Of a stretch of DNA of 64,000 bases, positions 24,517 to 32,868 are shown in pieces. The notes beneath the pieces are model-generated. The model did not search any database, had not been told where the DNA came from, and worked only from the letters and a program-made list of their open reading frames with translations. Origin of the DNA: a virus; the IMG/VR virus record IMGVR_UViG_3300047480_000545, positions 1-64,000 of that record; one strand, 5' to 3'. Positions within the stretch are counted from its first letter, which is position 1. Every line of letters begins with the position of its first letter. Made by a program: the position numbers and the translations under genes.

Positions 24517-25526
24517 TGCGTAAACTAGCCTCTATTCGTCGGATTGCCGACATTCAGCCCATTGAAGGTGCTGATGCTATTGTTGTGGCCACAGTTGATG
24601 GCTGGAAAGTTGTGGTCAAGAAAGACGAGTTTCAAGTTGGTGACCTTGCCGTTTACCTTGAAATCGACTCTTGGGTGCCAACTGAACTTGCTGCGTTCCT
24701 GTCAAAAGGACAAGAACCTCGTGAATACAATGGGGTGAAAGGTGAACGGCTTCGCACTGTCAAACTGCGTGGGCAAGTTTCACAAGGTCTTCTTTTGAAA
24801 CTTGATGCGGAAGGTGTGAAAGGAAAACTGTTCTTTACTCTTCCAGAAGAAGGAGTTGATGTAACCGAAATCCTTGGTATTCAAAAGTGGGAACCAGAAA
24901 TCCCTGCTCAACTTGCTGGTCAAGTTCGCGGTCTGTTTCCTACCAGCCTGATTCCTAAAACTGACCAAGAACGTATCCAAAACTGTTTCCAAGAGATTCA
25001 GGATAAGGGTGATGTTACTTACGAAGTAACTATGAAACTGGACGGAACCAGTTGCACTATCTTCCGTTGGGAAGGCGAAGTTCGCGTTTGCAGTAGGAAC
25101 CTTGAACTCAAGATCAATGACGAGAACCGAGACAACACCCTTGTTGCAATGGCTCTCAAGATCGGTGATCGCATTCCGAACGGTTACGCTGTTCAAGGTG
25201 AAGTCATGGGCCCAGGTATTCAAGGAAACCGCGAAGGGTTCACTGAACACAAGTTCTTCGTGTTCGACGTCTTCGACATTCAGAAGCATGAATACCTAGA
25301 ACCAAAGACTCGGCGCATGGTCTGCAATGCAAAATACTTTGACCATGCTCCTGTTCTTGGTAATGACTGGAAATCCCCTGCTTCGGTTGAACAAGGTCTT
25401 GCTATTGCCGAAGGTCCAAGTATCGCCCATAAGGTTCGTGAAGGTCTTGTGTGGAAGTGCAACGAAGACCCAAGTTTCAGCTTCAAGACAATCAGCAATC
25501 AGTTCCTTCTGAAAGGTGGGGACTGA
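24516..25526 (+). CDS. RNA ligase, DRB0094/Rnl5-like family
   Basis: Seals nicked RNA through an AMP-enzyme intermediate. 336 residues: an N-terminal OB-like domain (about 1-100: IQPIEGADAIVVATVDGWKV) then a nucleotidyltransferase core. The lysine motif is VTMKLDGTSCTIFRW (catalytic Lys about 177). Downstream motifs include RVCSRNLELK, AVQGEVMGPGIQGN, FFVFDVFD and EGLVWKCNED with SFKTIS. The N-terminal OB arrangement fits the Deinococcus DRB0094 family. With the HAD protein and CCA-adding enzyme it could repair cleaved tRNAs. The start overlaps the previous stop. Confidence 0.88.
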   Translation: MRKLASIRRIADIQPIEGADAIVVATVDGWKVVVKKDEFQVGDLAVYLEIDSWVPTELAAFLSKGQEPREYNGVKGERLRTVKLRGQVSQGLLLKLDAEGVKGKLFFTLPEEGVDVTEILGIQKWEPEIPAQLAGQVRGLFPTSLIPKTDQERIQNCFQEIQDKGDVTYEVTMKLDGTSCTIFRWEGEVRVCSRNLELKINDENRDNTLVAMALKIGDRIPNGYAVQGEVMGPGIQGNREGFTEHKFFVFDVFDIQKHEYLEPKTRRMVCNAKYFDHAPVLGNDWKSPASVEQGLAIAEGPSIAHKVREGLVWKCNEDPSFSFKTISNQFLLKGGD

Positions 25527-25527
25527 T

Positions 25528-25863
25528 ATGGAAAAAGTAAAACAATACCCGTGGAAGTTCAAACTTTGTTGGAAGGGAGAACTCGGCGTTGAGTGGTATC
25601 AAACCGAAAAGACTCTTGGGTCCGATTGGTATGGGTGCTATTTCAAGGTTGGACTGGTTGACAAAGAAATGCGTCAAGCAATGCGAGAGTTCAAAGACGA
25701 CTCTTGGATGCGTAAGATTTGGGGTTTTGAAAACTTTGGACTTCACAAGTTTTGGTATGACTGCCCACACGCGCAACTGAACCTGTATTTCATTGTGTTC
25801 TACTGGTCAACGCAATGGACAAATATGCCAAAAGATTATTGGGATAAGAAAAAAGGTTCTTGA
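25528..25863 (+). CDS. hypothetical Trp-rich protein
   Basis: 111 residues with about ten Trp (PWKFKLCWKGELGVEWYQ, LYFIVFYWSTQW). Basic; possibly membrane-associated or nucleic-acid binding through aromatic stacking. The stop overlaps the next promoter. No family recognised. Confidence 0.55.
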   Translation: MEKVKQYPWKFKLCWKGELGVEWYQTEKTLGSDWYGCYFKVGLVDKEMRQAMREFKDDSWMRKIWGFENFGLHKFWYDCPHAQLNLYFIVFYWSTQWTNMPKDYWDKKKGS

Positions 25864-25890
25864 CAGTTATGCCATTCTGTGGCATAACTG
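25860..25890 (+). promoter_or_regulatory. promoter with internal operator-like palindrome
   Basis: TTGACA (25860-25865), 17-bp spacer, CATAAC (25883-25888). A perfect 10-bp inverted repeat CAGTTATGCC / GGCATAACTG (25864-25873 with 25881-25890) spans from inside the -35 to past the -10. It could be a repressor site or, in RNA, a hairpin. Confidence 0.6.
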
Positions 25891-25916
25891 TTGTGATGAA
25901 ACAATAGGAAACTAAA

Positions 25917-26627
25917 ATGCCCGCGATTCAAGCATACAAAGCAAATGGAAAGATGATTCCAGTGAGCGAAGCAAAAATCTCAAAAGTATATCAATGCCCT
26001 TGGACAAGCGAGTTGTTTGCGACCAAGAAGGCATACCTCAAACATTTGAAAGACCTTCGCGAAAACCGTATGCATAAGCGGGCGCGTCAAAACATTCATC
26101 AGCGTAAATTTGCTACTTTCTACAATCAGCCGACATTCAAAGACATTATTGATTGGATTGAAACCAGTCCAGAGTTTTTCTTTGACAATCTAATTCAACA
26201 TGGTCATACTGGTTGGGCAACTCGTCGTGCTCACATTCGCTCAGAATATTGGATCAAAATCCATTATTTGGATTTGACTTACAGCCAACAAGTTTCCAAT
26301 TCACATTCTGCGCCACGTGGGAAGAAAACCAACTGGTGCGGGAACGGAGACAAAGAGGGGGTTCCTCGCTATTACCCCGGTTGGAAAGGGCGTATCTCAT
26401 TCCAAACCAGCCATGATCTTGGGTTTGGTTCTGATACGTTCCGTGGAACTGGTATTCACACTGGCACTGGTGGTGGTGGCACCAATAATACCTATAGCTA
26501 TGAGTGCAACATGTTTGCAGATGATTGGCCTGGCCTTGCTGCTGCATTGTCTCATGAGTTGCTTGTTGATGATGTGAGCATCACTGGTTCGATCAAAAAG
26601 TTCACTTATGGAAAGCGAGACTACTAA
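25917..26627 (+). CDS. hypothetical protein with N-terminal zinc-finger-like motif
   Basis: 236 residues. YQCPWTSELFATKKAYLKH (about 23-41) has the spacing of a degenerate C2H2-like finger with one Cys missing. A Gly/Thr-rich segment GIHTGTGGGGTNNTYSYEC lies at about 180-198. No enzyme motif recognised. First gene behind the palindromic promoter. Confidence 0.6.
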   Translation: MPAIQAYKANGKMIPVSEAKISKVYQCPWTSELFATKKAYLKHLKDLRENRMHKRARQNIHQRKFATFYNQPTFKDIIDWIETSPEFFFDNLIQHGHTGWATRRAHIRSEYWIKIHYLDLTYSQQVSNSHSAPRGKKTNWCGNGDKEGVPRYYPGWKGRISFQTSHDLGFGSDTFRGTGIHTGTGGGGTNNTYSYECNMFADDWPGLAAALSHELLVDDVSITGSIKKFTYGKRDY

Positions 26628-26896
26628 TGAAGTATAAGTTGTATTTGGAACAAGAATACAAAGATTTTGATGGTGACTTGGAGCCTAGTCACATCATCGA
26701 TACTTCCGATTTGATGATTGATTGGGATATTACTAACTTTTGTAAGTATCTGTATAGTCACCGCGATGGTTGGGAGTGGATGAAAGATTCGGATGAACGC
26801 ATTATAGCTATTGACGAATCAGGAAATAAACGATACTTTGTATTTGAACTTGACTATGAACCCACCTTCTTTGTAATGGAAAGCGAAGCAAAATGA
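26627..26896 (+). CDS. hypothetical acidic protein
   Basis: 89 residues, acidic, alpha/beta, with YFVFELDYEPTFFVMESE at the C-terminus. ATGA-linked to the next gene. No family recognised. Confidence 0.55.
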   Translation: MKYKLYLEQEYKDFDGDLEPSHIIDTSDLMIDWDITNFCKYLYSHRDGWEWMKDSDERIIAIDESGNKRYFVFELDYEPTFFVMESEAK

Positions 26897-27654
26897 CTGT
26901 ATACGTTCTTATCTATGATGTTGACCATGGAAGCCGTGAAGATTGCAATATCTTCTATTCACCGATTGAGGTCTTTTCAACGGCTGCTGCACGTCAAGCC
27001 CGTATTCAAAAACTGACTGACCTGAATGAAGATATCGGCTGGCGGGAAGAAGACTTGGAACTTCATGACAATGCTGATTTTGAGATTTCCGAACACTACC
27101 ATCCGTATGAAGACGAAGAAGATGATGACGTGGCAGATGATGACGATGAAGATGAAGATGAAGATAATGACGAGTTCGCAGAAGGTTCCGAAGCACTGAC
27201 CCTTCTTGAAGAACTTGCAGAAGAAGTTTCAGAAAAAGAACAAGATACTGGTGTTGATTTCTCTGACGACTTTATGAACCTGTCTCTTGACGATTTTCTT
27301 GATGCACTTGCTACCAAAATTGAAAGTGACGAAAAGGAAAAAGAAAGCCTTATTGTCAAAGAAAAAGAACTGACCCCACAAGATTGCTACTACTACGCGG
27401 AAAAAATTGAAAATCCTTGGGGTGGCGAAGAAGAAGCTGTAGCGGTCTGGGTCATTCCACAAGACAAGTTTGACGGTATTGCCGCAGAGTTCGTAGAACT
27501 GCCGTATGGCATGGTTCCTGTTGTTATGACGGAACAATCGGTTGCTGGTGGATACTACCATCGCGGCACTGTTGAAGAAGCACGACAAATCATGAACCGT
27601 TATGGCTTCTTTGAAGTCCCACAACTTGGTAAGTTTTGCCCTAAATCGGAGTAA
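26893..27654 (+). CDS. acidic protein with Asp/Glu tract
   Basis: 253 residues. A globular N-terminus (about 1-75) is followed by an almost pure Asp/Glu run at about 74-98, a helical middle (about 100-160), and a C-terminal domain with VWVIPQDKFDGIAAEF and GYYHRGTVEEARQIMNRYGF. The acidic tract could mimic DNA/RNA or bind basic proteins. No family assigned. Confidence 0.6.
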   Translation: MTVYVLIYDVDHGSREDCNIFYSPIEVFSTAAARQARIQKLTDLNEDIGWREEDLELHDNADFEISEHYHPYEDEEDDDVADDDDEDEDEDNDEFAEGSEALTLLEELAEEVSEKEQDTGVDFSDDFMNLSLDDFLDALATKIESDEKEKESLIVKEKELTPQDCYYYAEKIENPWGGEEEAVAVWVIPQDKFDGIAAEFVELPYGMVPVVMTEQSVAGGYYHRGTVEEARQIMNRYGFFEVPQLGKFCPKSE

Positions 27655-27659
27655 CTAAA

Positions 27660-28472
27660 ATGGAACACATTCGCCCGAATGGCCTTTCTCATGGATATTT
27701 CTGCTTGACTTGTGGTCAAGTATCATCTATGATGGGACACAACAAGGGGGAATGTGTTCCAAATCCTTACCTTGTGAACGTTTTGATTGAACTCAACAAA
27801 CCAAACCCAAGGAAACAAACGATGTTCAAAGTTGGTATGAATGTGGAAGTAATCAGCGATATGGCAGAAGGATGGGGTCCGTCCGCTGGCACTATTTGCC
27901 AAGTGGTGAAAGTTCACCCAGACCAACATGTGTTTTGGATTACTCCGCTGAAAGCAAATGGAACACTTGGTAGTGGAATCTTCTGGACTACGCCAGAAGA
28001 TGTGAAACTTTTGGAGACTGCAACTGCTATGACGACACAAACTCTTGGCCAAAAACTGGCTGCTACCCTTGATGAACTTGAAAAAGCAAAAATTGAAGGG
28101 CTTGAAAAACAAGCAAGCGCGGATCGTGAAAAGATTCGCAAAGAACGGCTTTCGCTAACCCGTCTCAAAGATGATACGATTTCCACTCTGACTGCTTCTA
28201 TTATTGATGGCAGAGTTCCATTGATCAAAATCAAGGATTATGACCGCAGGAAATGGGTGCAGGAAGCTGTAAAAGGCAAGGCTGCACATCAAGACATCTG
28301 GAATGAACTCACTGCTTGGGCAAGGTCTAATGCTCTGCATATCAAAATTGAAGATGCACACGATGGCGTTGGTATTGAAAGCTGGATCAATCTCACAGTA
28401 GTGCCTGTAAGGCCGGGTTATCGTTCATTGAAAGAAATGGAAGGACTGGGAGTAGGAGACTATCGCGGATGA
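27660..28472 (+). CDS. hypothetical protein with Cys pair and KOW-like segment
   Basis: 270 residues. CLTCGQ near residue 16 and a later Cys suggest a small zinc site. About 55-110 resembles a small beta barrel (MNVEVISDMAEGWGPSAGTI, CQVVKVH) as in KOW/SH3-like domains. About 130-180 is a Lys/Glu coiled coil. No known family; the layout suggests a nucleic-acid or protein scaffold. Confidence 0.6.
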   Translation: MEHIRPNGLSHGYFCLTCGQVSSMMGHNKGECVPNPYLVNVLIELNKPNPRKQTMFKVGMNVEVISDMAEGWGPSAGTICQVVKVHPDQHVFWITPLKANGTLGSGIFWTTPEDVKLLETATAMTTQTLGQKLAATLDELEKAKIEGLEKQASADREKIRKERLSLTRLKDDTISTLTASIIDGRVPLIKIKDYDRRKWVQEAVKGKAAHQDIWNELTAWARSNALHIKIEDAHDGVGIESWINLTVVPVRPGYRSLKEMEGLGVGDYRG

Positions 28473-28708
28473 CCGAAGTAAATAGCTTGTCCGCACTCTT
28501 TGAACCTTGTAAATGTGAAGGCAAATACACGATTGAAAGGCATGGCAAAGGCTATGCCCTTTATCTTGGAAGGTGCAATCATCGTCATGGTTGGAATCTG
28601 ATCAATATGGTTGAACCCGCTATGCAGTTTGATCCAAAGTTTATTGAAATGTTGATCAACTTGGGTCATGCCGAATACCAAAAGCAGCAAGGGTGGAAGC
28701 AAGAATGA
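28469..28708 (+). CDS. hypothetical protein
   Basis: 79 residues with three Cys in the first half (FEPCKCEGKY, LGRCNHRHG), possibly one metal site. ATGA-linked on both sides. No family recognised. Confidence 0.55.
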   Translation: MTEVNSLSALFEPCKCEGKYTIERHGKGYALYLGRCNHRHGWNLINMVEPAMQFDPKFIEMLINLGHAEYQKQQGWKQE

Positions 28709-28869
28709 AAGCATATACCGCATATAAAACTTGGTGGATGCAACATCAAGCACCAAACCTTGTTCCCTCTTTATATTGGGGACAAACGGCAGAAGAAGCA
28801 TTTCAACAGCATATTGCTGATATGGGGCTATATAAACTTATGGAAACCTTAGTGGATTGGGACGAATGA
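28705..28869 (+). CDS. hypothetical small protein
   Basis: 54 residues, five Trp, starts MKAYTAYKTWWMQHQAP. It fills the gap exactly between two ATGA overlaps, which supports translation. Function unknown. Confidence 0.6.
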   Translation: MKAYTAYKTWWMQHQAPNLVPSLYWGQTAEEAFQQHIADMGLYKLMETLVDWDE

Positions 28870-29240
28870 AACTATATATCGCTGTTCTGGATGAGTTTCC
28901 AGACTATATGACGCCAACTCTTGTCGCTCATTCTATGCTTGGTGCTCATCTTTACTTCACTAAGTGTCATACTGACCTTGACCGTATTGTAGATGACGGG
29001 CCATACAAGTATCCGCAATATATTGACTGGCTTGAAAACTCATTCAAGAAATGTGTAGTGAGAGTAAGCCAAAAAGAGTTTGACAAGATTGCCGCACTTC
29101 CAGATGTTTATCTTGGTCATGAAAAGAAAACTCTTGACGGACGCGATAGTTGCGTGGTAGTATGTCCTTATCGTGATGATGAACCTTTGCCGAATGTGTT
29201 GAAGTTCGCCAAGTTATGGAAACCAAAAAGTGTCGAATGA
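28866..29240 (+). CDS. conserved phage protein, possibly PTH2-fold
   Basis: 124 residues. KLYIAVLDEFPDYMTPTLVAHS and MLGAHLYF at the start have the strand-turn-helix and central His positions seen in PTH2 (compare the 21813 product), but the catalytic Lys is not obvious. May be an inactive or divergent peptidyl-tRNA hydrolase relative. ATGA start. Confidence 0.55.
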   Translation: MKLYIAVLDEFPDYMTPTLVAHSMLGAHLYFTKCHTDLDRIVDDGPYKYPQYIDWLENSFKKCVVRVSQKEFDKIAALPDVYLGHEKKTLDGRDSCVVVCPYRDDEPLPNVLKFAKLWKPKSVE

Positions 29241-29388
29241 CCTACGCCGAATAAACACACAAATCAAAGATGCTATGAGACGTTTCATCACAACAGACGA
29301 TGAAGCGTCTTTGCATAGTATCGTAGAGTTGGTAAAAGAACGGAGAAAGGTTATCATTCATCAAGGAAATTCAAATGAAAACAAGTGA
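29230..29388 (+). CDS. hypothetical small protein, GTG start
   Basis: 52 residues (start MSNDLRRINTQIKDAMRRF, ending GNSNENK), basic and helical. It fills the gap between neighbours and overlaps both by 11-14 bases. GTG start with a weak GGAAA upstream; an internal ATG at 29275 is an alternative. Moderate support only. Confidence 0.4.
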   Translation: MSNDLRRINTQIKDAMRRFITTDDEASLHSIVELVKERRKVIIHQGNSNENK

Positions 29389-29611
29389 TGTATTGATAAA
29401 TCTTGAATATTGGGCTTCTTGTTTAGAAAACCCAACATATAACTCACTTGAAGTTGGCTTTAGGCATTCTCCACTGACCAAGGATGAAATCATTCAACGG
29501 TATAAAGATGAATGTCACATGACCCGTCATGCGATTATGCGTGTGATAGAAATCATTCAAGAAGAAGGAATAGAAGATGACAGCGAAAGAACGACAACAG
29601 TTGATTTATGA
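29375..29611 (+). CDS. hypothetical helical protein
   Basis: 78 residues, helical, one Cys pair far apart. Ends in EDDSERTTTVDL. Overlaps the next start by 35 bases. No family recognised. Confidence 0.55.
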   Translation: MKTSDVLINLEYWASCLENPTYNSLEVGFRHSPLTKDEIIQRYKDECHMTRHAIMRVIEIIQEEGIEDDSERTTTVDL

Positions 29612-29726
29612 CCTTGAAGGTGAGATTATGCTTGGTGCGTTTCATGGTTACAGAATGCCAGCATTGGAAGAAAGGCTTCTTGAACTTCTGAAAGAGAAAG
29701 AAAATGACAGTCAAAGAACTGATTGA
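29577..29726 (+). CDS. hypothetical small helical protein
   Basis: 49 residues beginning MTAKERQQLIYDLEGEIMLG. Strongly helical, leucine-rich end (LEERLLELLKEKE). Nested in overlapping small genes. Function unknown. Confidence 0.5.
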   Translation: MTAKERQQLIYDLEGEIMLGAFHGYRMPALEERLLELLKEKENDSQRTD

Positions 29727-29856
29727 AGAACTAAAAAAGTTTCCGCCAGAAACCGAAGTTTTCTATGAGGGCGGCGACTATGCAGACGATTGGCGTAAAG
29801 TTCATCGTCTGTCTGATCTGAACAACTGGGGGACACGGGGAGTTCTTATAGAATGA
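29704..29856 (+). CDS. hypothetical small protein
   Basis: 50 residues beginning MTVKELIEELKKFPPETEVF. The start resembles the short MTVKELIEELKKxPxDxxV domain found in many phages and mobile elements (often fused to other modules). ATGA-linked to the next gene. Function unknown. Confidence 0.6.
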   Translation: MTVKELIEELKKFPPETEVFYEGGDYADDWRKVHRLSDLNNWGTRGVLIE

Positions 29857-30077
29857 TACATCAAGTTATATTTCACTACAAAGACCATCGTAACCTTGTT
29901 GAGCCAAGTTCTCAGCAAGGAGAATGGAATTTGACACAAGATGTAAAAAGTTGGTTGGCTACCAACAACATCAAAGTGTTTATGAAATACACAAACGGGG
30001 ATTCTCCTACTATTACCATGGACTTTCCTTCTCAGGATGACGCCAACTATTTTATTGATACGTGGGGAAAGAAATGA
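29853..30077 (+). CDS. small phage protein with QDDANYF motif
   Basis: 74 residues, ends TITMDFPSQDDANYFIDTWGKK. The strand-acidic turn-DANYF-helix-TWG ending matches the recurring family (1993, 7771, 42192). Function unknown. Confidence 0.6.
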   Translation: MIHQVIFHYKDHRNLVEPSSQQGEWNLTQDVKSWLATNNIKVFMKYTNGDSPTITMDFPSQDDANYFIDTWGKK

Positions 30078-30157
30078 AACTGATTTGTCCAAACAACTTT
30101 GAACATCGTGGAAGTAGCTGCGGCCCCAAATGCACTTGCTTTCAGAAGAAAAAATGA
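30074..30157 (+). CDS. tiny Cys-rich protein
   Basis: 27 residues with four Cys (ICPNNFEHRGSSCGPKCTC), linked by ATGA to both neighbours. Spacing fits one zinc or a disulfide knot. Its exact fit in the overlap chain supports translation. Confidence 0.45.
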   Translation: MKLICPNNFEHRGSSCGPKCTCFQKKK

Positions 30158-30342
30158 CTTATTCCAACCAGCACAATCTTGTGCGTTGCAAGTGTTGCGA
30201 TGCACTTTATGATAAAACTGTTCGTTGGGCAAGAGGCTCTTATGTAGGAACGTCAAATGCCTTTCTTACTTCATTCAATGTAAGAGAAAACCATTGCCCT
30301 GTTTGTGGAGAAGAAAATGAGCCAAGCACATCCAAGCCATGA
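30154..30342 (+). CDS. zinc-ribbon protein
   Basis: 62 residues. CKCCDALYD (about 12-20) and CPVCGEENE (about 49-57) form a C-x-x-C...C-x-x-C zinc ribbon. Likely a nucleic-acid or protein contact module. Starts at the ATGA overlap. Confidence 0.6.
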   Translation: MTYSNQHNLVRCKCCDALYDKTVRWARGSYVGTSNAFLTSFNVRENHCPVCGEENEPSTSKP

Positions 30343-30616
30343 TTTAGAATGGCGTGATAGTTCACACTACGATTATGTATGTAAAAAGTGTGATACCGCC
30401 GATACACCAAGTGGATGGGGCAAACTTGCCGATCCTTGTCCTGCGGTTTATCATGCACTTGAAACTCCAATCGGAACCAATCCGTTGCCAATAGATGCAC
30501 AAGAAAAACTGGCAGAGTTTCTTGACTGGCTGGATGTGCATTATGAGACTGAAAACGGTTCAACTGCGTTGTTCTGGGCAGTTTCATACTTGATTGGAGG
30601 GAGTATCAAGAAATGA
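30317..30616 (+). CDS. hypothetical Cys-containing protein
   Basis: 99 residues from the ATG preceded by GGAG. Contains VCKKCDTADTPSGWGKLADPCP (a C-x-x-C plus a later Cys), then a helical C-terminus. Overlaps the zinc-ribbon gene by 26 bases. No family recognised. Confidence 0.55.
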   Translation: MSQAHPSHDLEWRDSSHYDYVCKKCDTADTPSGWGKLADPCPAVYHALETPIGTNPLPIDAQEKLAEFLDWLDVHYETENGSTALFWAVSYLIGGSIKK

Positions 30617-30894
30617 TGACAGAAGATAAAAAGCGCCGACTTATCGAGCTTGGATATGTAAAGGGTCGCATCCTTCGTAATGGCAAAGCGGTTATTGATA
30701 AGCCAAAAGGAATCCAGCATTGGTATTCTACTCGCGAACTAAAAAACAAAGTTGAAGAAAGACTTGAAATCTTTCCTGATGGTATGCGAATCAACGGGGA
30801 ACATCTTCTTCAAATCAGGGGAAAGCATATGCGCCGCCTGAAAAAGAAAATGAAGATCAAACAAGTAGGCAGATATATTGTGAGGACTAAATGA
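30613..30894 (+). CDS. basic hypothetical protein
   Basis: 93 residues, strongly basic (MRRLKKKMKIKQVGRYIVRTK at the end), so probably nucleic-acid binding. Two adjacent ATG codons at the start. No family recognised. Confidence 0.55.
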   Translation: MMTEDKKRRLIELGYVKGRILRNGKAVIDKPKGIQHWYSTRELKNKVEERLEIFPDGMRINGEHLLQIRGKHMRRLKKKMKIKQVGRYIVRTK

Positions 30895-31331
30895 TGTATG
30901 TAGAAAATCCTATCCGTGAGTTACACGATGCGTTGGCACATGCTCAATATGAAGGGTTCAGTGACATTGAGTATGAACAGCGTGACATTGAAGCTATTCG
31001 CAAGGCTAAAACTTCGGAAGAACGTGCTGCTGCAATGCATGCAACCACTCCTGCGGTAAGACGCCCAACTACTCGTGACTTTTGGGTTTACGCAATGTTT
31101 CCTCAAACTTGGGGTAGCACCGCCCTTGGTCATGGTGGAATGGGTGGTGCGGCTATGACAACTGCTTATACTATTGTGTTGGAGTGCTACGCATTACAAG
31201 AGTATCTTGTTTACTTTGGTGGAACATTGTGCTATAAAGTAAGTCGCACAAGCGAAAACATTGAAGCGTTCTTTGAGGATTGTAAAAACCATAGACTGGT
31301 AAGTAAGCGAGAAAGCACAAAATACGAATGA
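30891..31331 (+). CDS. hypothetical protein
   Basis: 146 residues with a central Gly-rich stretch (TALGHGGMGGAAMTTAYT, about 76-93) and a C-terminal helix. A nearly identical length and Gly stretch is common in T4-like phage unknowns. ATGA start. Confidence 0.55.
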   Translation: MMYVENPIRELHDALAHAQYEGFSDIEYEQRDIEAIRKAKTSEERAAAMHATTPAVRRPTTRDFWVYAMFPQTWGSTALGHGGMGGAAMTTAYTIVLECYALQEYLVYFGGTLCYKVSRTSENIEAFFEDCKNHRLVSKRESTKYE

Positions 31332-31903
31332 AAATAAACTGGCATCAAAATCCACTGTGGACAACGGTTGACGTTGATGAACGGGATCGTCAACGTATTT
31401 GTATGTATCTTCAAAATGAGGATTATGTTGAAATTCTATGCGATCTTCAGCTAACGTTGGAAGAAACTATCAACCAAAAGTCACCTTCACTGTCTAACGC
31501 TGATATTCTAAAACGTGCCTCAAAGTGGCAACGAATATGTGATATGGATGAAAACGATTCTCGAGTCAATGCGCTGGTGAGTGAACTTCAATATTCTCAT
31601 ATGGGCGATTGCACTTGTGTTGCTGCGTCATGTATGAAGTGTTGGGCGGAAACTGCCCTTGGTATTTCAACCCTTGAAGGTCTTGGCAAGCATGAAGCTG
31701 CCAATATTGCAGGAGTGTTTGGTTCAAATGGCAATGTAACTATTGATGAAGCCATTCAAAAACTTTCAGCGCCATACTCATATGTGAAGCCAATGACTTG
31801 GCCAGACTCAGTTGGGTATGAAGAACATATTCCTCGTTGGGATAGAGAACGAGTAAGAGCAGTAAACTGGCTTACAGAATACAAAAAGGAACATGGATTT
31901 TGA
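31328..31903 (+). CDS. hypothetical protein
   Basis: 191 residues, helical, with a CTCVAASCMKCWA Cys cluster near residues 96-108 that could bind zinc. ATGA start; the stop overlaps a TTG start. Confidence 0.55.
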   Translation: MKINWHQNPLWTTVDVDERDRQRICMYLQNEDYVEILCDLQLTLEETINQKSPSLSNADILKRASKWQRICDMDENDSRVNALVSELQYSHMGDCTCVAASCMKCWAETALGISTLEGLGKHEAANIAGVFGSNGNVTIDEAIQKLSAPYSYVKPMTWPDSVGYEEHIPRWDRERVRAVNWLTEYKKEHGF

Positions 31904-32154
31904 CATATAAGCCAGTAGTAAATGGCAGAGCAAGTATATGCACTTGGGAACTTGAGTTTCATTTTCGTGATGTGTCACAAGTTCGCAAATTTATCAAGTT
32001 GCTAATGGATGACGAGATAGATTTCAACTTTGAATATGAGAAAGTGCTTGAAGAAACTTGCGAATTGCACTATATTACAATCTCTGGCTCATGGGCAAAC
32101 AACTTGGCCAGAATTTCCGAAATGCTAAAAGAAGTGGATTATCAGTATGAGTGA
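31900..32154 (+). CDS. hypothetical protein, TTG start
   Basis: 84 residues. TTG 31900 overlaps the previous TGA and has AAGGA nine bases upstream; no internal ATG is available early. Contains HFRDVSQVRKFIKLLMDDE, similar in placement to the small-protein strand/helix motif. Function unknown. Confidence 0.5.
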   Translation: MTYKPVVNGRASICTWELEFHFRDVSQVRKFIKLLMDDEIDFNFEYEKVLEETCELHYITISGSWANNLARISEMLKEVDYQYE

Positions 32155-32539
32155 GTTAGACCCTAACACTGCCAAGGTATTATTACCTATCATCAGACGA
32201 GTTATGCCAAATATCATCGCCAATGATATTATTGGCGTTCAACCAATGTCGTCAGAAGATTATATTGGTTCAATGATTTATGAAAAGGGGTCTGTTATTA
32301 TGCAGAAAGTTCATTATCAGCATTTTGTTCGGTTGCCAAACCGTCAGAAGTTTCACAAGTTTTCTGAAATTGTTGACAAATACAAGTATACCAAAGTCAA
32401 GGTAACGTCATTACAAGCAAAAGCAGCAATGCAGTGGTGTGAACAAAATCTAAAACCAGGCGCATACATTCGTCTTCAAAATCATTTTGTATTTGCATAT
32501 GAAGCCGATGCCGTATGGTTTGGTATGGTAAACGGATAA
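32147..32539 (+). CDS. small phage protein with DAVWF motif
   Basis: 130 residues ending HFVFAYEADAVWFGMVNG, another member of the strand-acidic-DA-x-x-F family. Function unknown. Confidence 0.6.
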   Translation: MSELDPNTAKVLLPIIRRVMPNIIANDIIGVQPMSSEDYIGSMIYEKGSVIMQKVHYQHFVRLPNRQKFHKFSEIVDKYKYTKVKVTSLQAKAAMQWCEQNLKPGAYIRLQNHFVFAYEADAVWFGMVNG

Positions 32540-32540
32540 G

Positions 32541-32834
32541 ATGAAAAGTTTAGCAGATGCATTTCGTGACCGTGCAGAGTATTTGAAAAAACATGATGAT
32601 AGAGAAAGTCGTTGGGGTGACAATGCGAGTGTTGTTTCAGCCCTATATGAAATGGCAGATGTGATAGACAGTTGGTCTGGCGAATATCTCAGTAAAGAAG
32701 AAACATACGAAGAAAATCAAAGAAGGCGATGGGGAAGTCCACATTGGAGTGTAGACCCACAACCGCCGATGACGATGGAAGATAGAATAAAAGCTGTAAA
32801 AAAACCTAATAAAGTCCTTGACTTAGGCGAATGA
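32541..32834 (+). CDS. hypothetical helical protein
   Basis: 97 residues, charged, helical (ADAFRDRAEYLKKHDDRES); similar fragments occur in phage unknowns of this size. A promoter overlaps its stop. Confidence 0.55.
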   Translation: MKSLADAFRDRAEYLKKHDDRESRWGDNASVVSALYEMADVIDSWSGEYLSKEETYEENQRRRWGSPHWSVDPQPPMTMEDRIKAVKKPNKVLDLGE

Positions 32835-32846
32835 TTATAGTAGTAT
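32818..32846 (+). promoter_or_regulatory. sigma70-like promoter
   Basis: TTGACT, exact 17-bp spacer, TAGTAT; no GANTC in the spacer. 23 bp before the 32869 start. Confidence 0.5.
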
Positions 32847-32868
32847 ATTTGAACTAAGGAAAAGAGAC

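Noticed and set aside
30130-30153. Upstream start for the zinc-ribbon protein at 30130
   Set aside because: ATG 30154 forms the ATGA overlap used by all neighbours, and the upstream start would overlap the tiny Cys protein.
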